A stretch of DNA of 64,000 nt from SMWD01 sp002729875 (GTDB taxonomy: Bacteria; Pseudomonadota; Gammaproteobacteria; Steroidobacterales; GCA-2729495), in contig DASCMH010000036.1 of assembly GCA_036010905.1 (NCBI GenBank), positions 1-64,000 on the forward strand, read 5' to 3'. Below the pieces are notes generated by a model, which saw only the letters and a list, made by a program, of their open reading frames with translations, did no database searches and was not told where the DNA came from. Below, piece by piece: positions 9,658 to 17,850 of this stretch. A program made the position numbers and the translations under genes. Position 1 is the stretch's first letter. Each line of letters starts with the position of its first letter.

Positions 9658-10689
9658 ATGAATTGCTCCGACGAGCTGGTGCGTCTGCGCCAGGGTGCAG
9701 ACCTGGACAGATTGCCGCGCTTAATGGGCCTGCCGGTAACAACCGGCATCATTCGTGCTAAGCCGACCGATTTCCTTGTTCGGGAGTCGCTGGCGTTCGA
9801 GTTGGCTGGTGCGGGCGAACACCTGTATTTGCTGGTACGCAAGACCGGACAGAACACCCGTTGGGTCGCAAAACAACTCGCACAATCCCTCAACCTGCCA
9901 TATCGTGCCGTCGGTTACGCCGGTTTGAAAGATCGTCATGCCGTTACTGAGCAATGGTTTAGTTTGCATCTGCCAGGTTGCAAGGATCCTGATCCTGAAG
10001 TATTTGCAATTGACGGTGTTGAAGTGCTTGCGCAGCACCGGCATACGGGAAAGTTGCGTGTCGGGGCGCTGCGCGGGAACCAGTTTCGAATCGTTATCCG
10101 TAATCTGGAAGGGGATTGTGGTGAACTTGCACGACGGCTAAGCGAATTGCGTGATGGTTTGCTGCCAAATTATTTTGCTGCACAGCGTTTTGGTCGTGAC
10201 GCGGGTAATCTTGAGCTGTTTGGAGATCTTCAGCGACCGCTCAAATTGCGGCGGGAGTCGCGTTCATTCGCTTTGTCGGCGTTACGTTCGGCGTTATTTA
10301 ACAATTATCTTGCGCAGCGCATCACGGATGGTTCATTGGCAACGGTTTTGCCCGGGGAAATCGTCTATGACGAAGACAGGCAAGCTTATCGTCACGAGCC
10401 GGAGGTTCGCGGGCAATCATTACAACCGACCGGGTTGCTGTGGGGTTCCGGTAATAATCATGCGACCGACCGTGCATTGGAGCATGAGCGGAGATTTTTT
10501 ACACCGTATACGGCGACGACCAGGTTGCTCGAGAACCATGATCTCAGGATGGTGCGCCGGCCACTGTTGCTCAGGCCGCAACAACTGAACTGGCAGCTGG
10601 ATGGGCAACAGGTGACGGTGAGTTTTACACTGGCACGTGGACAGTTTGCGACTGCCTTGCTGCGTGAATTGGTAATGTGGTCTGCGTAG
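9658..10689 (+). CDS. truD: tRNA pseudouridine(13) synthase
   Basis: Makes pseudouridine 13 in tRNA-Glu and some other tRNAs. 343 residues, normal for the family. The catalytic aspartate is in YAGLKDRHAVTEQ (near residue 90). NYFAAQRFGRD (near residue 170) is the family's signature. The C-terminal part ends in VSFTLARGQFATALLRELV, as expected. The ATG at 9658 follows the short spacer after ftsB. Downstream of it is a promoter-like TATAAT and a small membrane protein gene rather than surE, which lies about 2 kb further on. Confidence 0.95.
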   Translation: MNCSDELVRLRQGADLDRLPRLMGLPVTTGIIRAKPTDFLVRESLAFELAGAGEHLYLLVRKTGQNTRWVAKQLAQSLNLPYRAVGYAGLKDRHAVTEQWFSLHLPGCKDPDPEVFAIDGVEVLAQHRHTGKLRVGALRGNQFRIVIRNLEGDCGELARRLSELRDGLLPNYFAAQRFGRDAGNLELFGDLQRPLKLRRESRSFALSALRSALFNNYLAQRITDGSLATVLPGEIVYDEDRQAYRHEPEVRGQSLQPTGLLWGSGNNHATDRALEHERRFFTPYTATTRLLENHDLRMVRRPLLLRPQQLNWQLDGQQVTVSFTLARGQFATALLRELVMWSA

Positions 10690-10700
10690 CGAAGAATTTA

Positions 10701-10706
10701 TATAAT
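10701..10706 (+). promoter_or_regulatory. Candidate -10 box upstream of the DUF2892 gene
   Basis: A perfect TATAAT lies 12 bases after truD ends and 61 bases before the next ATG. The -35 position at 16-18 base spacing has no good TTGACA match (TGGTCT or close), so this is a partial promoter match only. Confidence 0.35.
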
Positions 10707-10766
10707 TTACTCGTGGGTCAGTCGATTGGTAACAGACGGTTTGCTCGAACGTTATGAGGTTCAATC

Positions 10767-10982
10767 ATGAAGGTTTCATTGAATGTTGGTGGTGCGGATA
10801 GAATGATACGGTTGTTCGTCGGTGGTGCGCTGATCTGGATGGCATTTTCCTCGTTGCTTACCGGCAATATGGCAATGGTGGCATATGTGGTAGGTGCGGT
10901 TGCATTGTTTACCGGCATCGTGCGATTTTGTCCTGCCTATGTCTTGTTTGGTGTTAAAACTTACAGCGACAAGCTGGAGTAG
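10767..10982 (+). CDS. DUF2892-type small inner-membrane protein (YgaP-like)
   Basis: A 71-residue protein with two hydrophobic stretches (about residues 13-30 and 35-52) joined by a short TGN loop, then a polar tail (FGVKTYSDKLE). The order NVGGADRMIRLFVGG, two membrane spans and CPAYVLFGVKT is typical of the DUF2892 family, which also forms the membrane part of rhodanese YgaP. No rhodanese domain is attached here. ATGAGGTTCAATC precedes the ATG, giving a weak ribosome site. The function of stand-alone members is unknown. It is followed by the long AT-rich non-coding gap. Confidence 0.8.
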   Translation: MKVSLNVGGADRMIRLFVGGALIWMAFSSLLTGNMAMVAYVVGAVALFTGIVRFCPAYVLFGVKTYSDKLE

Positions 10983-11040
10983 TTGTATGAGCCGGTATGC
11001 TCTCTGAGTTATTAAATCAGCATGGTATGGGCGTTGTTAA

Positions 11041-11060
11041 TCAAGAATGACTATTCTTGA
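11041..11060. repeat. Perfect 8-bp inverted repeat with 4-base loop
   Basis: TCAAGAAT, loop GACT, ATTCTTGA. It has no following T run, so it is more like an operator or RNA hairpin than a terminator. Confidence 0.6.
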
Positions 11061-11070
11061 GCAGGGATGA

Positions 11071-11107
11071 TTATTATCCACCGGGGCCACGATAATCAGG
11101 ATAATAA
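11071..11107. repeat. Perfect 9-bp inverted repeat, 19-base spacer
   Basis: TTATTATCC at 11071-11079 is repeated inverted as GGATAATAA at 11099-11107. The enclosed GC-rich segment contains CCGGGGCC. Confidence 0.6.
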
Positions 11108-11162
11108 GTTGATTCACCGCAATATATTGTAAATATACATATTTCACCTACTATGATATGCC

Positions 11163-11319
11163 AGCGCTTATGTGAATTTATAAACTTAGTAGTAATTCGG
11201 GCTAACAGATGACGCACCCTCCACAACATTTGTGAGGCCGAATAAAAAAATTGAGATGAATTCTTAAGATTAGTTTTTACATTTCAATGGAAAAAACTGG
11301 CTGATAGCCGGTTTTTTTT
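11163..11319 (+). ncRNA. Candidate small RNA ending at an intrinsic terminator
   Basis: Inferred only from layout: a TATGAT box at 11152-11157, a hairpin at 11218-11237 (CCT and CACAA pairing with TTGTG and AGG around a CAT loop, one bulged C), an A-rich linker and a strong terminator at 11291-11319. No known RNA family was recognised. It could instead be only the trailer of the upstream gene. Confidence 0.25.
11291..11319 (+). terminator. Rho-independent terminator
   Basis: A6 then CTGGCT, loop GAT, AGCCGG then T8. The GC core has six pairs including one T-G wobble, and the flanking A and T runs extend the stem, so it could act on both strands. Confidence 0.75.
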
Positions 11320-11366
11320 GGAATCGCAAATGGTTTGTTAAGTGGGCAATATCTGTGGATCTTGCG

Positions 11367-11397
11367 AAAAAATAGTTGTTGAGCGTAACTATTTTTT
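11367..11397. repeat. Perfect 11-bp inverted repeat, terminator-like
   Basis: AAAAAATAGTT and AACTATTTTTT around a 9-base loop (GTTGAGCGT). It is AT-rich and ends in six Ts. It lies 155 bases before the isomerase-like gene. Confidence 0.55.
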
Positions 11398-11551
11398 ATC
11401 TGCATCTTAATCATCATGATGTTTGCTGTGTTTGCCGCGAATATCGCTGGGCGATTTGCTCAGGACAGAGACTGCAAAGCTGTTTCTTTGGGGTGATTCT
11501 TCAGTTTGATATAGTGCATTTCCGTCCACCATTTCTTTCAGGATCCAAATC

Positions 11552-12301
11552 ATGCTGGATATTATTTCGCATGGCGATATCACCGAGTTGCGGATGAATC
11601 GGCCGCCGGCAAACGCGCTAAATCATGATTTACTCGAAACAATTCTTGCCGGTTGCGCTGAAGCGCTGGATGCCGGGGCGCGAGGCCTGATTCTGTCGGG
11701 CCAGCCCGGCATGTTCTGTGCCGGTATAGATGTGCCCGAGTTGCTCGGCCAGTCGCGCAGCGACATTCATCGCTTCTGGTCATTGTTATTCCGGACGGCC
11801 CGAACACTGGCGGCATGCCCGGTGCCTGTTGTAGCTGCCCTGGCCGGCCACAGCCCGGCCGGGGGCGCGGTACTGGCTGCGCACTGCGATTACCGGGTAG
11901 CTGCCGATGGAACGTTCAAGATAGGATTTAATGAAGTACGGGTCGGTTTACCGTTGCCGGCATCGATTCTGCATGTTTTCAGCGACCTGGTTGGTACCCG
12001 GTTGGCACGTCAGTCTTCTATGCAGGGGCAACTGATGTTGATGGATTCTGCGTTGGAGATTGGCCTGATTGATGAAGTCGTGGCGCAGGAATTGGTGGAG
12101 AAAAGAGCCGTGGAATTTCTCACCGGTTTGCTCGCGCTGCCGACCGTGGCCATGAATACGACGCGAATGAGCGGTAAAAAGGAAATGATCAGGCAGCTTG
12201 ATGCGTCCGACGATGTCGAAAAAACGACAGCGGCCTGGTTTGCCGATGAGACCCAGGCGGCGCTCCAACAGCTTGCAGATAGCCTGAGCAAAAGTAATTA
12301 A
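11552..12301 (+). CDS. Enoyl-CoA isomerase/hydratase family protein (ECI1-like crotonase)
   Basis: A 249-residue crotonase-fold protein. FCAGIDVPELL (near residue 55) and HSPAGGAVLAAHCDYRV (near residue 101) form the CoA-binding and oxyanion region. GFNEVRVGLPLP (near residue 127) places a glutamate where mitochondrial delta3,delta2-enoyl-CoA isomerase (ECI1) has its catalytic Glu (GLNETQLG), and the second catalytic Glu of hydratases is not evident. So I infer isomerisation of unsaturated fatty acyl-CoA rather than hydration. No other beta-oxidation gene is nearby. It is convergent with the Smr gene, 29 bases away. Confidence 0.8.
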   Translation: MLDIISHGDITELRMNRPPANALNHDLLETILAGCAEALDAGARGLILSGQPGMFCAGIDVPELLGQSRSDIHRFWSLLFRTARTLAACPVPVVAALAGHSPAGGAVLAAHCDYRVAADGTFKIGFNEVRVGLPLPASILHVFSDLVGTRLARQSSMQGQLMLMDSALEIGLIDEVVAQELVEKRAVEFLTGLLALPTVAMNTTRMSGKKEMIRQLDASDDVEKTTAAWFADETQAALQQLADSLSKSN

Positions 12302-12330
12302 TTTCTTTAATAAGAATCTATAAACTATTG

Positions 12331-12882
12331 TTATATATTGTTATTATTAAGCAAAACATAGGCGGCACCGGTGCCGCCGTCGTGCGGTTGTGCGGAACAA
12401 AAGGCGGCCACTGAGTCCCAGTGCCGCAACCATCGATTAATGCCATTTTTTAGCACGGGACCACGTGAGCCGGATCCAAGACCCTTGCCGTGGACAATGC
12501 GTACGCAGTGCGAACGATGGGCCAGGGCGTTGCCGATAAACTCCTGCAAGGCCTTGCGGGCCTCTTCGAGAGTCATGCCGTGCAGGTCAATCTCGTCCTG
12601 GATTGTATATTGACCACGCCGTAATTGCCGCATGACCTTGCGGCTGATATTGGCGCGGGCGAACAGCAGTTGATCGCCGATTTCCAGTTCGGCCAGATCC
12701 GGCTCACCGGTCAGCGACTCTTCGAGAACAGCCCGTTCATCAGCGCGACTAAAGCGGGCATCCGGTTCAGGTTGCGGTGGATGACGCGCATCCCGCCGGC
12801 CTGTTACTGGTTTGACTGGACCAACGGCGCTACGGAATAGCGCTGCATCCTCGGTCTTGCTATGTTTATCCTTTTTACTCAT
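12331..12882 (-). CDS. Smr-domain protein
   Basis: 183 residues. The N-terminal half is charged and probably disordered (KKDKHSKTEDAALFR; RRDARHPPQPEPDARFSR). The C-terminal half is an Smr domain: EIDLHGMTLEEARKALQEF (near residue 95) and IVHGKGLGSGSRGPVLK (near residue 130). Smr domains act as nucleases on DNA or RNA, and recent members cleave stalled-ribosome mRNA, but the role of this short proteobacterial class is not settled. The start codon lies only 13 bases from the divergent surE start, so their promoters must overlap the other gene. Confidence 0.9.
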   Translation of the reverse strand: MSKKDKHSKTEDAALFRSAVGPVKPVTGRRDARHPPQPEPDARFSRADERAVLEESLTGEPDLAELEIGDQLLFARANISRKVMRQLRRGQYTIQDEIDLHGMTLEEARKALQEFIGNALAHRSHCVRIVHGKGLGSGSRGPVLKNGINRWLRHWDSVAAFCSAQPHDGGTGAAYVLLNNNNI

Positions 12883-12895
12883 ACATGGGTTTATC

Positions 12896-13639
12896 TTGAG
12901 AATACTGCTAAGTAACGACGATGGCTACCAGTCTGACGGACTCGCGACACTGGCACTGTCGTTGCGGGATCTTGCCGAGCTGGTTATTGTGGCACCGGAT
13001 CGCAATCAGAGCGGTGCAAGCCATTCATTGACGCTCGATAAGCCATTGCGCGTGGGTCAGACCCGTGATGGTATTTATTTTGTCAACGGGACGCCTACAG
13101 ATTGCGTTCACCTGGCTTTGACCGGATTGTTTGACGATGACCCGGATATGGTGGTGGCCGGGATCAACCATGGCGCCAACCTGGGCGATGATACCTTGTA
13201 TTCGGGTACCGTTGCAGCGGCTGCAGAGGGGCGCTTTCTGGGTCTGCCGGCTATTGCCGTGTCCCTGGTGGGAGAAGATCCACGTCATTTCGATACTGCC
13301 GGGCAGGCCATTCGGGAAATAGTGAGCCGACTGGAAGAAAACCCGTTGCCACCGGATACGACGCTGAACGTCAATGTTCCTGATGTTCCTTATGGTGATT
13401 TGTGCGGCTTCAAGGCGACGCGCCTGGGTTATCGTCATCGTGCCGAGCGGGTGGTAGAGTCGCGTGATCCCAAAGGCCGGTTGTTATACTGGGTCGGGCC
13501 GCCCGGGGCCGGTCAGGATGCCGGCCCGGGGACAGATTTTCACGCGGTAGAGAACGGTTATGTTTCGGTGACACCGATGCATTTTGATCTGACCCGGCGC
13601 ACGGCACTCGAACATCTCAAGAGTTGGTTACAAGAGTGA
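12896..13639 (+). CDS. surE: 5'/3'-nucleotidase SurE
   Basis: Survival protein, a metal-dependent phosphatase acting on nucleoside monophosphates. The conserved N-terminus RILLSNDDGY begins right after a TTG at 12896, which I take as the start because the upstream in-frame part has no SurE homology and overlaps the divergent smr gene. Metal ligands are the Asp pair in SNDDG and the Asn in GINHGANLGDDTLYSGT. 247 residues. The stop overlaps the GTG start of pcm by four bases, the conserved surE-pcm coupling. Confidence 0.95.
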   Translation: MRILLSNDDGYQSDGLATLALSLRDLAELVIVAPDRNQSGASHSLTLDKPLRVGQTRDGIYFVNGTPTDCVHLALTGLFDDDPDMVVAGINHGANLGDDTLYSGTVAAAAEGRFLGLPAIAVSLVGEDPRHFDTAGQAIREIVSRLEENPLPPDTTLNVNVPDVPYGDLCGFKATRLGYRHRAERVVESRDPKGRLLYWVGPPGAGQDAGPGTDFHAVENGYVSVTPMHFDLTRRTALEHLKSWLQE

Positions 13640-14313
13640 ACGATAAGCAGAATATTCAGGGTATTGGCATGACATCGGCCCGCACCCGCGAACGTCTCGT
13701 GCAGCGGCTGGCCGGTCATGGCATCAGCAATCTGCAGGTACTTGATCGGGTGCGTAGCGTGCCGCGTCATTTATTTGTCGATGAAGCTTTGCAGAGTCGT
13801 GCCTATGAAGACAGCGCGTTGCCGATCGGCCATGGTCAGACGATTTCACAGCCGTATATTGTTGCCCTGATGTCCCAGGCGTTACTGGATGGTGTTGACC
13901 CGTCACAGCCCCTGTTGAAGGTTCTGGAGGTCGGTACCGGGTGCGGCTATCAGACGGCCATTCTGTCACCGCTGGTGCGACAGATTTTTTCAATTGAACG
14001 CATCCGTCACCTGATGGGGGATACCCGTACCCGCCTGGCTCAGCTGGGTTATCAGAATATTCGCTTTCGCCACGGTGATGGTATGCAGGGCTGGCCCGGC
14101 CAGGCACCGTTTGATGGTATCCTGGTGGCGGCGGCCCCGGCGGGCATTCCCCAACCTTTAATCGATCAGTTAGCTGTTGGCGGTTGTCTGATCATCCCGG
14201 TTGGTCCGGTTGGGAGTCAGGAACTGATGCGCGTGACCCGTACCGAGCAGGGTCTTGAACAAGAGAACCTGTGCTGCGTCTCGTTCGTGCCGTTGCTGGA
14301 GGGTACCGGGTGA
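13636..14313 (+). CDS. pcm: Protein-L-isoaspartate O-methyltransferase
   Basis: Methylates isoaspartyl residues so that aged proteins can be repaired. GQTISQPYIVALMSQALL (near residue 70) and the SAM-binding VLEVGTGCGYQTAIL (near residue 97) are diagnostic, as is SVPRHLFVDEAL. I chose the GTG at 13636, overlapping the surE stop; an ATG at 13669 would give a start (MTSARTRERL) closer to the shortest homologues. The stop overlaps the next GTG. 225 residues as annotated. Confidence 0.95.
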   Translation: MNDKQNIQGIGMTSARTRERLVQRLAGHGISNLQVLDRVRSVPRHLFVDEALQSRAYEDSALPIGHGQTISQPYIVALMSQALLDGVDPSQPLLKVLEVGTGCGYQTAILSPLVRQIFSIERIRHLMGDTRTRLAQLGYQNIRFRHGDGMQGWPGQAPFDGILVAAAPAGIPQPLIDQLAVGGCLIIPVGPVGSQELMRVTRTEQGLEQENLCCVSFVPLLEGTG

Positions 14314-14891
14314 GGCGACCATTTTCCCGGCTACTCGAACTGGTTCTCGGTTGGTCAAGACATCCTCATGCGCCGTGGTACCTCGGTGGTTTGAGTTTTG
14401 CTGAATCATCATTTTTTCCAATTCCGCCCGATGTCATGTTGGCGCCGATGGTGCTCGCCAGGCGGGACAGGGCCTGGCATTATGCTTTGCTGACCACCGT
14501 GATGTCCGTCATCGGTGGCTTGGCGGGGTTTCTGATTGGCGCGCTGGCAATCGACTGGATCATGCCATGGCTTGGCAAATTCGGTTATGCAGCGACATTC
14601 GAACGTGCGCAGGGCTGGTTTATTGCCTGGGGTTTCTGGGCTATCCTGGCAGCAGGATTTTCGCCGATTCCGTACAAGATTTTCACCATTGCAGCCGGTG
14701 CAATGTCGATGCTGCTGGTTCCATTCATGCTTGCGTCGGTGGCCGGTCGCGGCGCACGGTTCTTTCTCGTCGCCGCATTAATCTATTGGGGCGGTGAACC
14801 GTTTGAACGTAATCTCAGGCGCTATGTTGATGTGCTTGGCTGGATTGTCGTCGGGATCATCATCTTTTTAATTCTCGTGTTGCGTATCTGA
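14310..14891 (+). CDS. yqaA: DedA-family inner-membrane protein YqaA
   Basis: 193 residues with several membrane spans. The N-terminal FAESSFFPIPPDVMLAPM is the DedA/VTT signature, with the acidic-proline region implicated in proton-coupled lipid transport. GFSPIPYKIFTIAAGAM is the second family block. DedA proteins are linked to flipping of undecaprenyl phosphate or phospholipids, but the YqaA branch is not assigned a substrate. The GTG start overlaps the pcm stop. Gene order surE-pcm-yqaA-nlpD is a known gammaproteobacterial arrangement. Confidence 0.9.
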   Translation: MRRPFSRLLELVLGWSRHPHAPWYLGGLSFAESSFFPIPPDVMLAPMVLARRDRAWHYALLTTVMSVIGGLAGFLIGALAIDWIMPWLGKFGYAATFERAQGWFIAWGFWAILAAGFSPIPYKIFTIAAGAMSMLLVPFMLASVAGRGARFFLVAALIYWGGEPFERNLRRYVDVLGWIVVGIIIFLILVLRI

Positions 14892-14904
14892 ATGCCGTAA
14901 TCCG

Positions 14905-15603
14905 ATGGTACTGATTCGATACCTGTTGCCGGTGGTTGCTTGTTTACTAATCGGTGCGTGCAGTAGCGTCTTGCGCTGGACGCCTGAAGCGCACGTTGTT
15001 GTGTCGGGTGAAACGGTTTATTCGATTGCATTCCGCTACGGCATCGATCAGCGTGATCTGATCGGTTGGAATAAACTCAGTGCCAGCGGGTTAATCTTTG
15101 AGGGGCAGCACCTGCGGCTAACTGCACCGGATCGCTATATCCCGGTGCAATCTCCTGCGCAGACAACCGGATCCGGCAAATCTACCCCGGCAACCCGACG
15201 TGCGCCGCTGCCGGGTCAGTCTCCCGCTGTACCCGTGACCTGGACGTGGCCGGTTAACGGCCCGGTGATTGCCGGATTTGCTACGACGGCCAGAACCCAG
15301 TCGGGCGTACACATCACTGGCAAGCGTGGTCAATCGGTCCATGCCGCGGCAAGTGGCGAGGTTGTTTATGCCGGTAACGGTCTGCCCGGCTATGGCCAAC
15401 TGCTGATTATCAAGCACACTTCAAACTACCTGAGTGCCTATGGGCATAATCAAAAGCTGGTGGTTGGCGAGGGGGATCGGGTTACAGGCGGGCAATTGAT
15501 TGCGAAGATGGGTGAGGGGTTGAATCAGCGCCCGTTACTGCATTTCGAGATTCGCCGCTCGGGCAAGCCGGTCAACCCGCTGCAATATTTGCCAAAACGT
15601 TGA
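14905..15603 (+). CDS. nlpD: NlpD-like lipoprotein, LysM plus degenerate LytM (M23) domain
   Basis: 232 residues. A lipoprotein signal peptide ends in the lipobox LIGACSS (Cys near residue 19). One LysM domain follows (VVSGETVYSIAFRYGIDQRD, residues about 32-51), then a proline/serine linker and a C-terminal M23 domain. The zinc-binding His/Asp residues of active peptidases are not kept (GVHITGKRG, LHFEIRRSG). This fits the NlpD/EnvC group, which does not cut peptidoglycan but activates amidases during cell separation. Convergent with the Mth938-type gene after 7 bases. rpoS, its usual neighbour, is not here. Confidence 0.9.
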   Translation: MVLIRYLLPVVACLLIGACSSVLRWTPEAHVVVSGETVYSIAFRYGIDQRDLIGWNKLSASGLIFEGQHLRLTAPDRYIPVQSPAQTTGSGKSTPATRRAPLPGQSPAVPVTWTWPVNGPVIAGFATTARTQSGVHITGKRGQSVHAAASGEVVYAGNGLPGYGQLLIIKHTSNYLSAYGHNQKLVVGEGDRVTGGQLIAKMGEGLNQRPLLHFEIRRSGKPVNPLQYLPKR

Positions 15604-15610
15604 GTCCGCC

Positions 15611-15985
15611 TCAGCGCACCAGCAGCGCAGCAATAACGTTGCGCCGTTCAGTCGTTAGTACATTAAAAGTCCGGCATGCAGCAGCGGTGTCCATGATTTC
15701 AAAGCCGATCCCCTGGCGCAGGATGTCGGTGACCAGGGCGCCGGGGGGGAAGGTCTGGGTGATTCCGGTGCCAAATACGATGACTTCAGGTGCGCCACTT
15801 AGGACTTCGCTGAAGTCCGCTAAGCTTAAGTTCATTATTCCCTGTGGTGACCAGTTTTCGATAATCGTGTCAGTTGATACGATTACATGATTAGTGAAGA
15901 CTGCATCGTTAATATGTAATTCACCGGCCGAGAAAGACCTGATGATATTGCCGCCACTCTGTTCACGATCCAACTGCATGGTCAC
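15611..15985 (-). CDS. Mth938-like domain protein (DUF498/DUF598)
   Basis: 124 residues matching the Mth938/NDUFAF3-like fold family: ENWSPQ near residue 43 and the glycine-rich EVIVFGTGITQTFPP near residue 67 are its usual blocks. The human relative NDUFAF3 helps assemble complex I. The bacterial role is unknown. It lies between nlpD and recJ, divergent from recJ, with the start codons about 30 bases apart. Confidence 0.85.
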   Translation of the reverse strand: MTMQLDREQSGGNIIRSFSAGELHINDAVFTNHVIVSTDTIIENWSPQGIMNLSLADFSEVLSGAPEVIVFGTGITQTFPPGALVTDILRQGIGFEIMDTAAACRTFNVLTTERRNVIAALLVR

Positions 15986-16018
15986 GGATACTAACGGCCG
16001 TTGCAGGTTGACGCCAGC

Positions 16019-17812
16019 ATGGTTGCTGGTTCTTGGTCGGCGGACCTGGTCGTGAGCGTTAAACTGTCAGCATTGCGGCAAATTCGCAGGCGGGTGGCTT
16101 CGGATGAGCTAATGCAGAGCCTGCCGACCGATATGCACCCGGTTTTGCGGCGGGTTTATGCTGCGCGCAACACGGCTGCAGACCAGTTGACCTACTCCTT
16201 GTCGCAGATGTTCCCGGTTCGGACCTTAGCGAGTGCGGCAGCCGCAGCTGTGCGTCTGGCCGATGCGCGGGTCGGCCAGCAGCGGGTTCTGATCCTGGGC
16301 GATTTCGATACCGATGGCGCAACGGCGACGGCTCTGTGCATCAGCTGTTTGCGTGCCATGGGGTTTGCTGATGTCGTTTACCTGGTGCCGAACCGGATTA
16401 AATTCGGCTATGGATTGTCGCCGGCAATTGCTGATGAGGCGGCAAAACTGCGACCGGATCTGATTGTGACGGTCGACAACGGCATATCAAGTATTGCCGG
16501 GGTCGCGCGTGCCAAGGAGCTGGGTATTGACGTCATCGTAACCGATCATCATCTGCCGGGCCTGAAGTTGCCCGATGCAGTTGCGATCGTGAACCCTAAT
16601 CTTGTCGATGAACCGTTTCCGAGTAAATGCCTGCCTGGTGTGGGTGTAGCTTTCTACGTTCTGGCCGCGGTCGGACGGTTGCTCGCCGAGCGGGGGTTGA
16701 TTACCCCTGGTCAGTCAAAATCAATTGTGGCCGACAGCCTGGATCTTGTCGCACTTGGTACGGTCGCTGATCTGGTCAGGCTGGATTACAACAACCGGAT
16801 ATACGTTAGCGAGGGTTTGGCGAGAATGCGCAGTGGCCACACACGGCCCGGTATTCGCGCGTTATTTACCGTAGCCGGGCGCAATATCTGCACTGCCCGG
16901 GCCAGTGATCTTGGTTATGCAATTGCCCCGCGACTGAATGCTGCGGGGCGGTTGACGGATATGTCTCTGGGAGTTGACTGTCTGCTGGCAGAATCGGATG
17001 CAGAAGCTTTGCGGCTGGCAAAACGCCTGGATGCTTTGAATGTCGAACGCCGACAGTTGCAGGCACAGATGGAAACCAAAGCGCGTGATTTTGTTGCTTC
17101 GGCAACGCGCAGTCTGGCGGACTCTGGTGGGGGTGACCGGCAGGATGCTTACTGCCTGTTCGATAGCAACTGGCATGAAGGTATTGTTGGGCTCGTCGCC
17201 TCACGTATCAAGGAGCAGGTCCGTCGTCCGGTGGTTGCTTTCGCGCCAGCAGACCGGGACGGGTTGCTCAAGGGCTCGGCTCGTTCAATTGAAGGTATCC
17301 ACATTCGTGATCTCATCGATGCAATTGCGGCCAGGCATCCGGATCTGGTCGGCGGATTTGGCGGGCATGCGATGGCGGCCGGTCTGACCATCAATGCTGA
17401 ACGACTTGATGCCTTTCGTCAGGCCTTCGTGTCTGCAGTCGGGCAGCATACTGATGTGCTATCCGGCCCGGATCCGATCTGGACCGATGGCGAACTGTCC
17501 TCGGCTGAGCTGAGTCTCGATCTTGCTGAAGAATTACGAAACGGCGGGCCCTGGGGTCAGGGTTTCCCGGAGCCGATGTTTGAAAACGTGCTGCAAGTGG
17601 CGGATCACCGGGTGCTCAAGAATGCGCACTTGAAGCTCAGCGTCAGTCATCCGGATGGTCAGGGTTTGACCGAGGCAATTGCATTCAACCGGACGCAATT
17701 TCCGGACGGTTATGACGGCTCGTTAGTAAAACTTGTTTATCGGCTTGATGTCAACGAATATCGCAATCGGCGGACTGCGCAACTGGTTGTGGAACACATG
17801 CAATCCGCATAG
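16019..17812 (+). CDS. recJ: Single-stranded-DNA-specific exonuclease RecJ
   Basis: 5'-3' exonuclease for recombination and mismatch repair. DHH superfamily motifs are visible: LGDFDTDGATATA (motif I), VTVDNGISS, and IVTDHHLPG with the DHH triad. The DHHA1 domain has GGFGGHAMAAGL, and a C-terminal OB domain follows. About 597 residues, slightly longer than usual. The start is uncertain: the frame is open from a TTG at 16001, with an ATG at 16019 and a GTG at 16052, and homology begins around the GTG (VKLSALRQIRRR). prfB follows after 38 bases, as in many gammaproteobacteria. Confidence 0.95.
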   Translation: MVAGSWSADLVVSVKLSALRQIRRRVASDELMQSLPTDMHPVLRRVYAARNTAADQLTYSLSQMFPVRTLASAAAAAVRLADARVGQQRVLILGDFDTDGATATALCISCLRAMGFADVVYLVPNRIKFGYGLSPAIADEAAKLRPDLIVTVDNGISSIAGVARAKELGIDVIVTDHHLPGLKLPDAVAIVNPNLVDEPFPSKCLPGVGVAFYVLAAVGRLLAERGLITPGQSKSIVADSLDLVALGTVADLVRLDYNNRIYVSEGLARMRSGHTRPGIRALFTVAGRNICTARASDLGYAIAPRLNAAGRLTDMSLGVDCLLAESDAEALRLAKRLDALNVERRQLQAQMETKARDFVASATRSLADSGGGDRQDAYCLFDSNWHEGIVGLVASRIKEQVRRPVVAFAPADRDGLLKGSARSIEGIHIRDLIDAIAARHPDLVGGFGGHAMAAGLTINAERLDAFRQAFVSAVGQHTDVLSGPDPIWTDGELSSAELSLDLAEELRNGGPWGQGFPEPMFENVLQVADHRVLKNAHLKLSVSHPDGQGLTEAIAFNRTQFPDGYDGSLVKLVYRLDVNEYRNRRTAQLVVEHMQSA

Positions 17813-17850
17813 GATAGCCGCGCTTACCCGTTAATTAATTCGGACATGAA

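Larger units (their letters stand above)
10983..11551. other. AT-rich non-coding gap of 569 bases rich in inverted repeats
   Basis: The largest gene-free stretch here, clearly more AT-rich than its flanks. No credible protein frame is seen. It holds at least five hairpin-forming repeats (listed separately), including one strong intrinsic terminator at 11291-11319. A promoter-like TATGAT at 11152-11157 with TTGTAA 19 bases upstream could drive a transcript of about 155 bases ending at that terminator. The last 150 bases before the isomerase gene show no strong motif. Confidence 0.7.

Noticed and set aside
11376..11597. 73-codon frame running into the isomerase gene
   Set aside because: Starts inside a hairpin, has no homology, and overlaps the true start of the isomerase gene in another frame.
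12361..12378. 18-base perfect GC-rich palindrome as terminator
   Set aside because: It lies within the 3' coding part of the smr gene (encoding GTGAA) with no T run on the plus strand.
15241..15603. NlpD M23 domain as active endopeptidase
   Set aside because: Zinc-binding residues are not preserved, consistent with an amidase activator.
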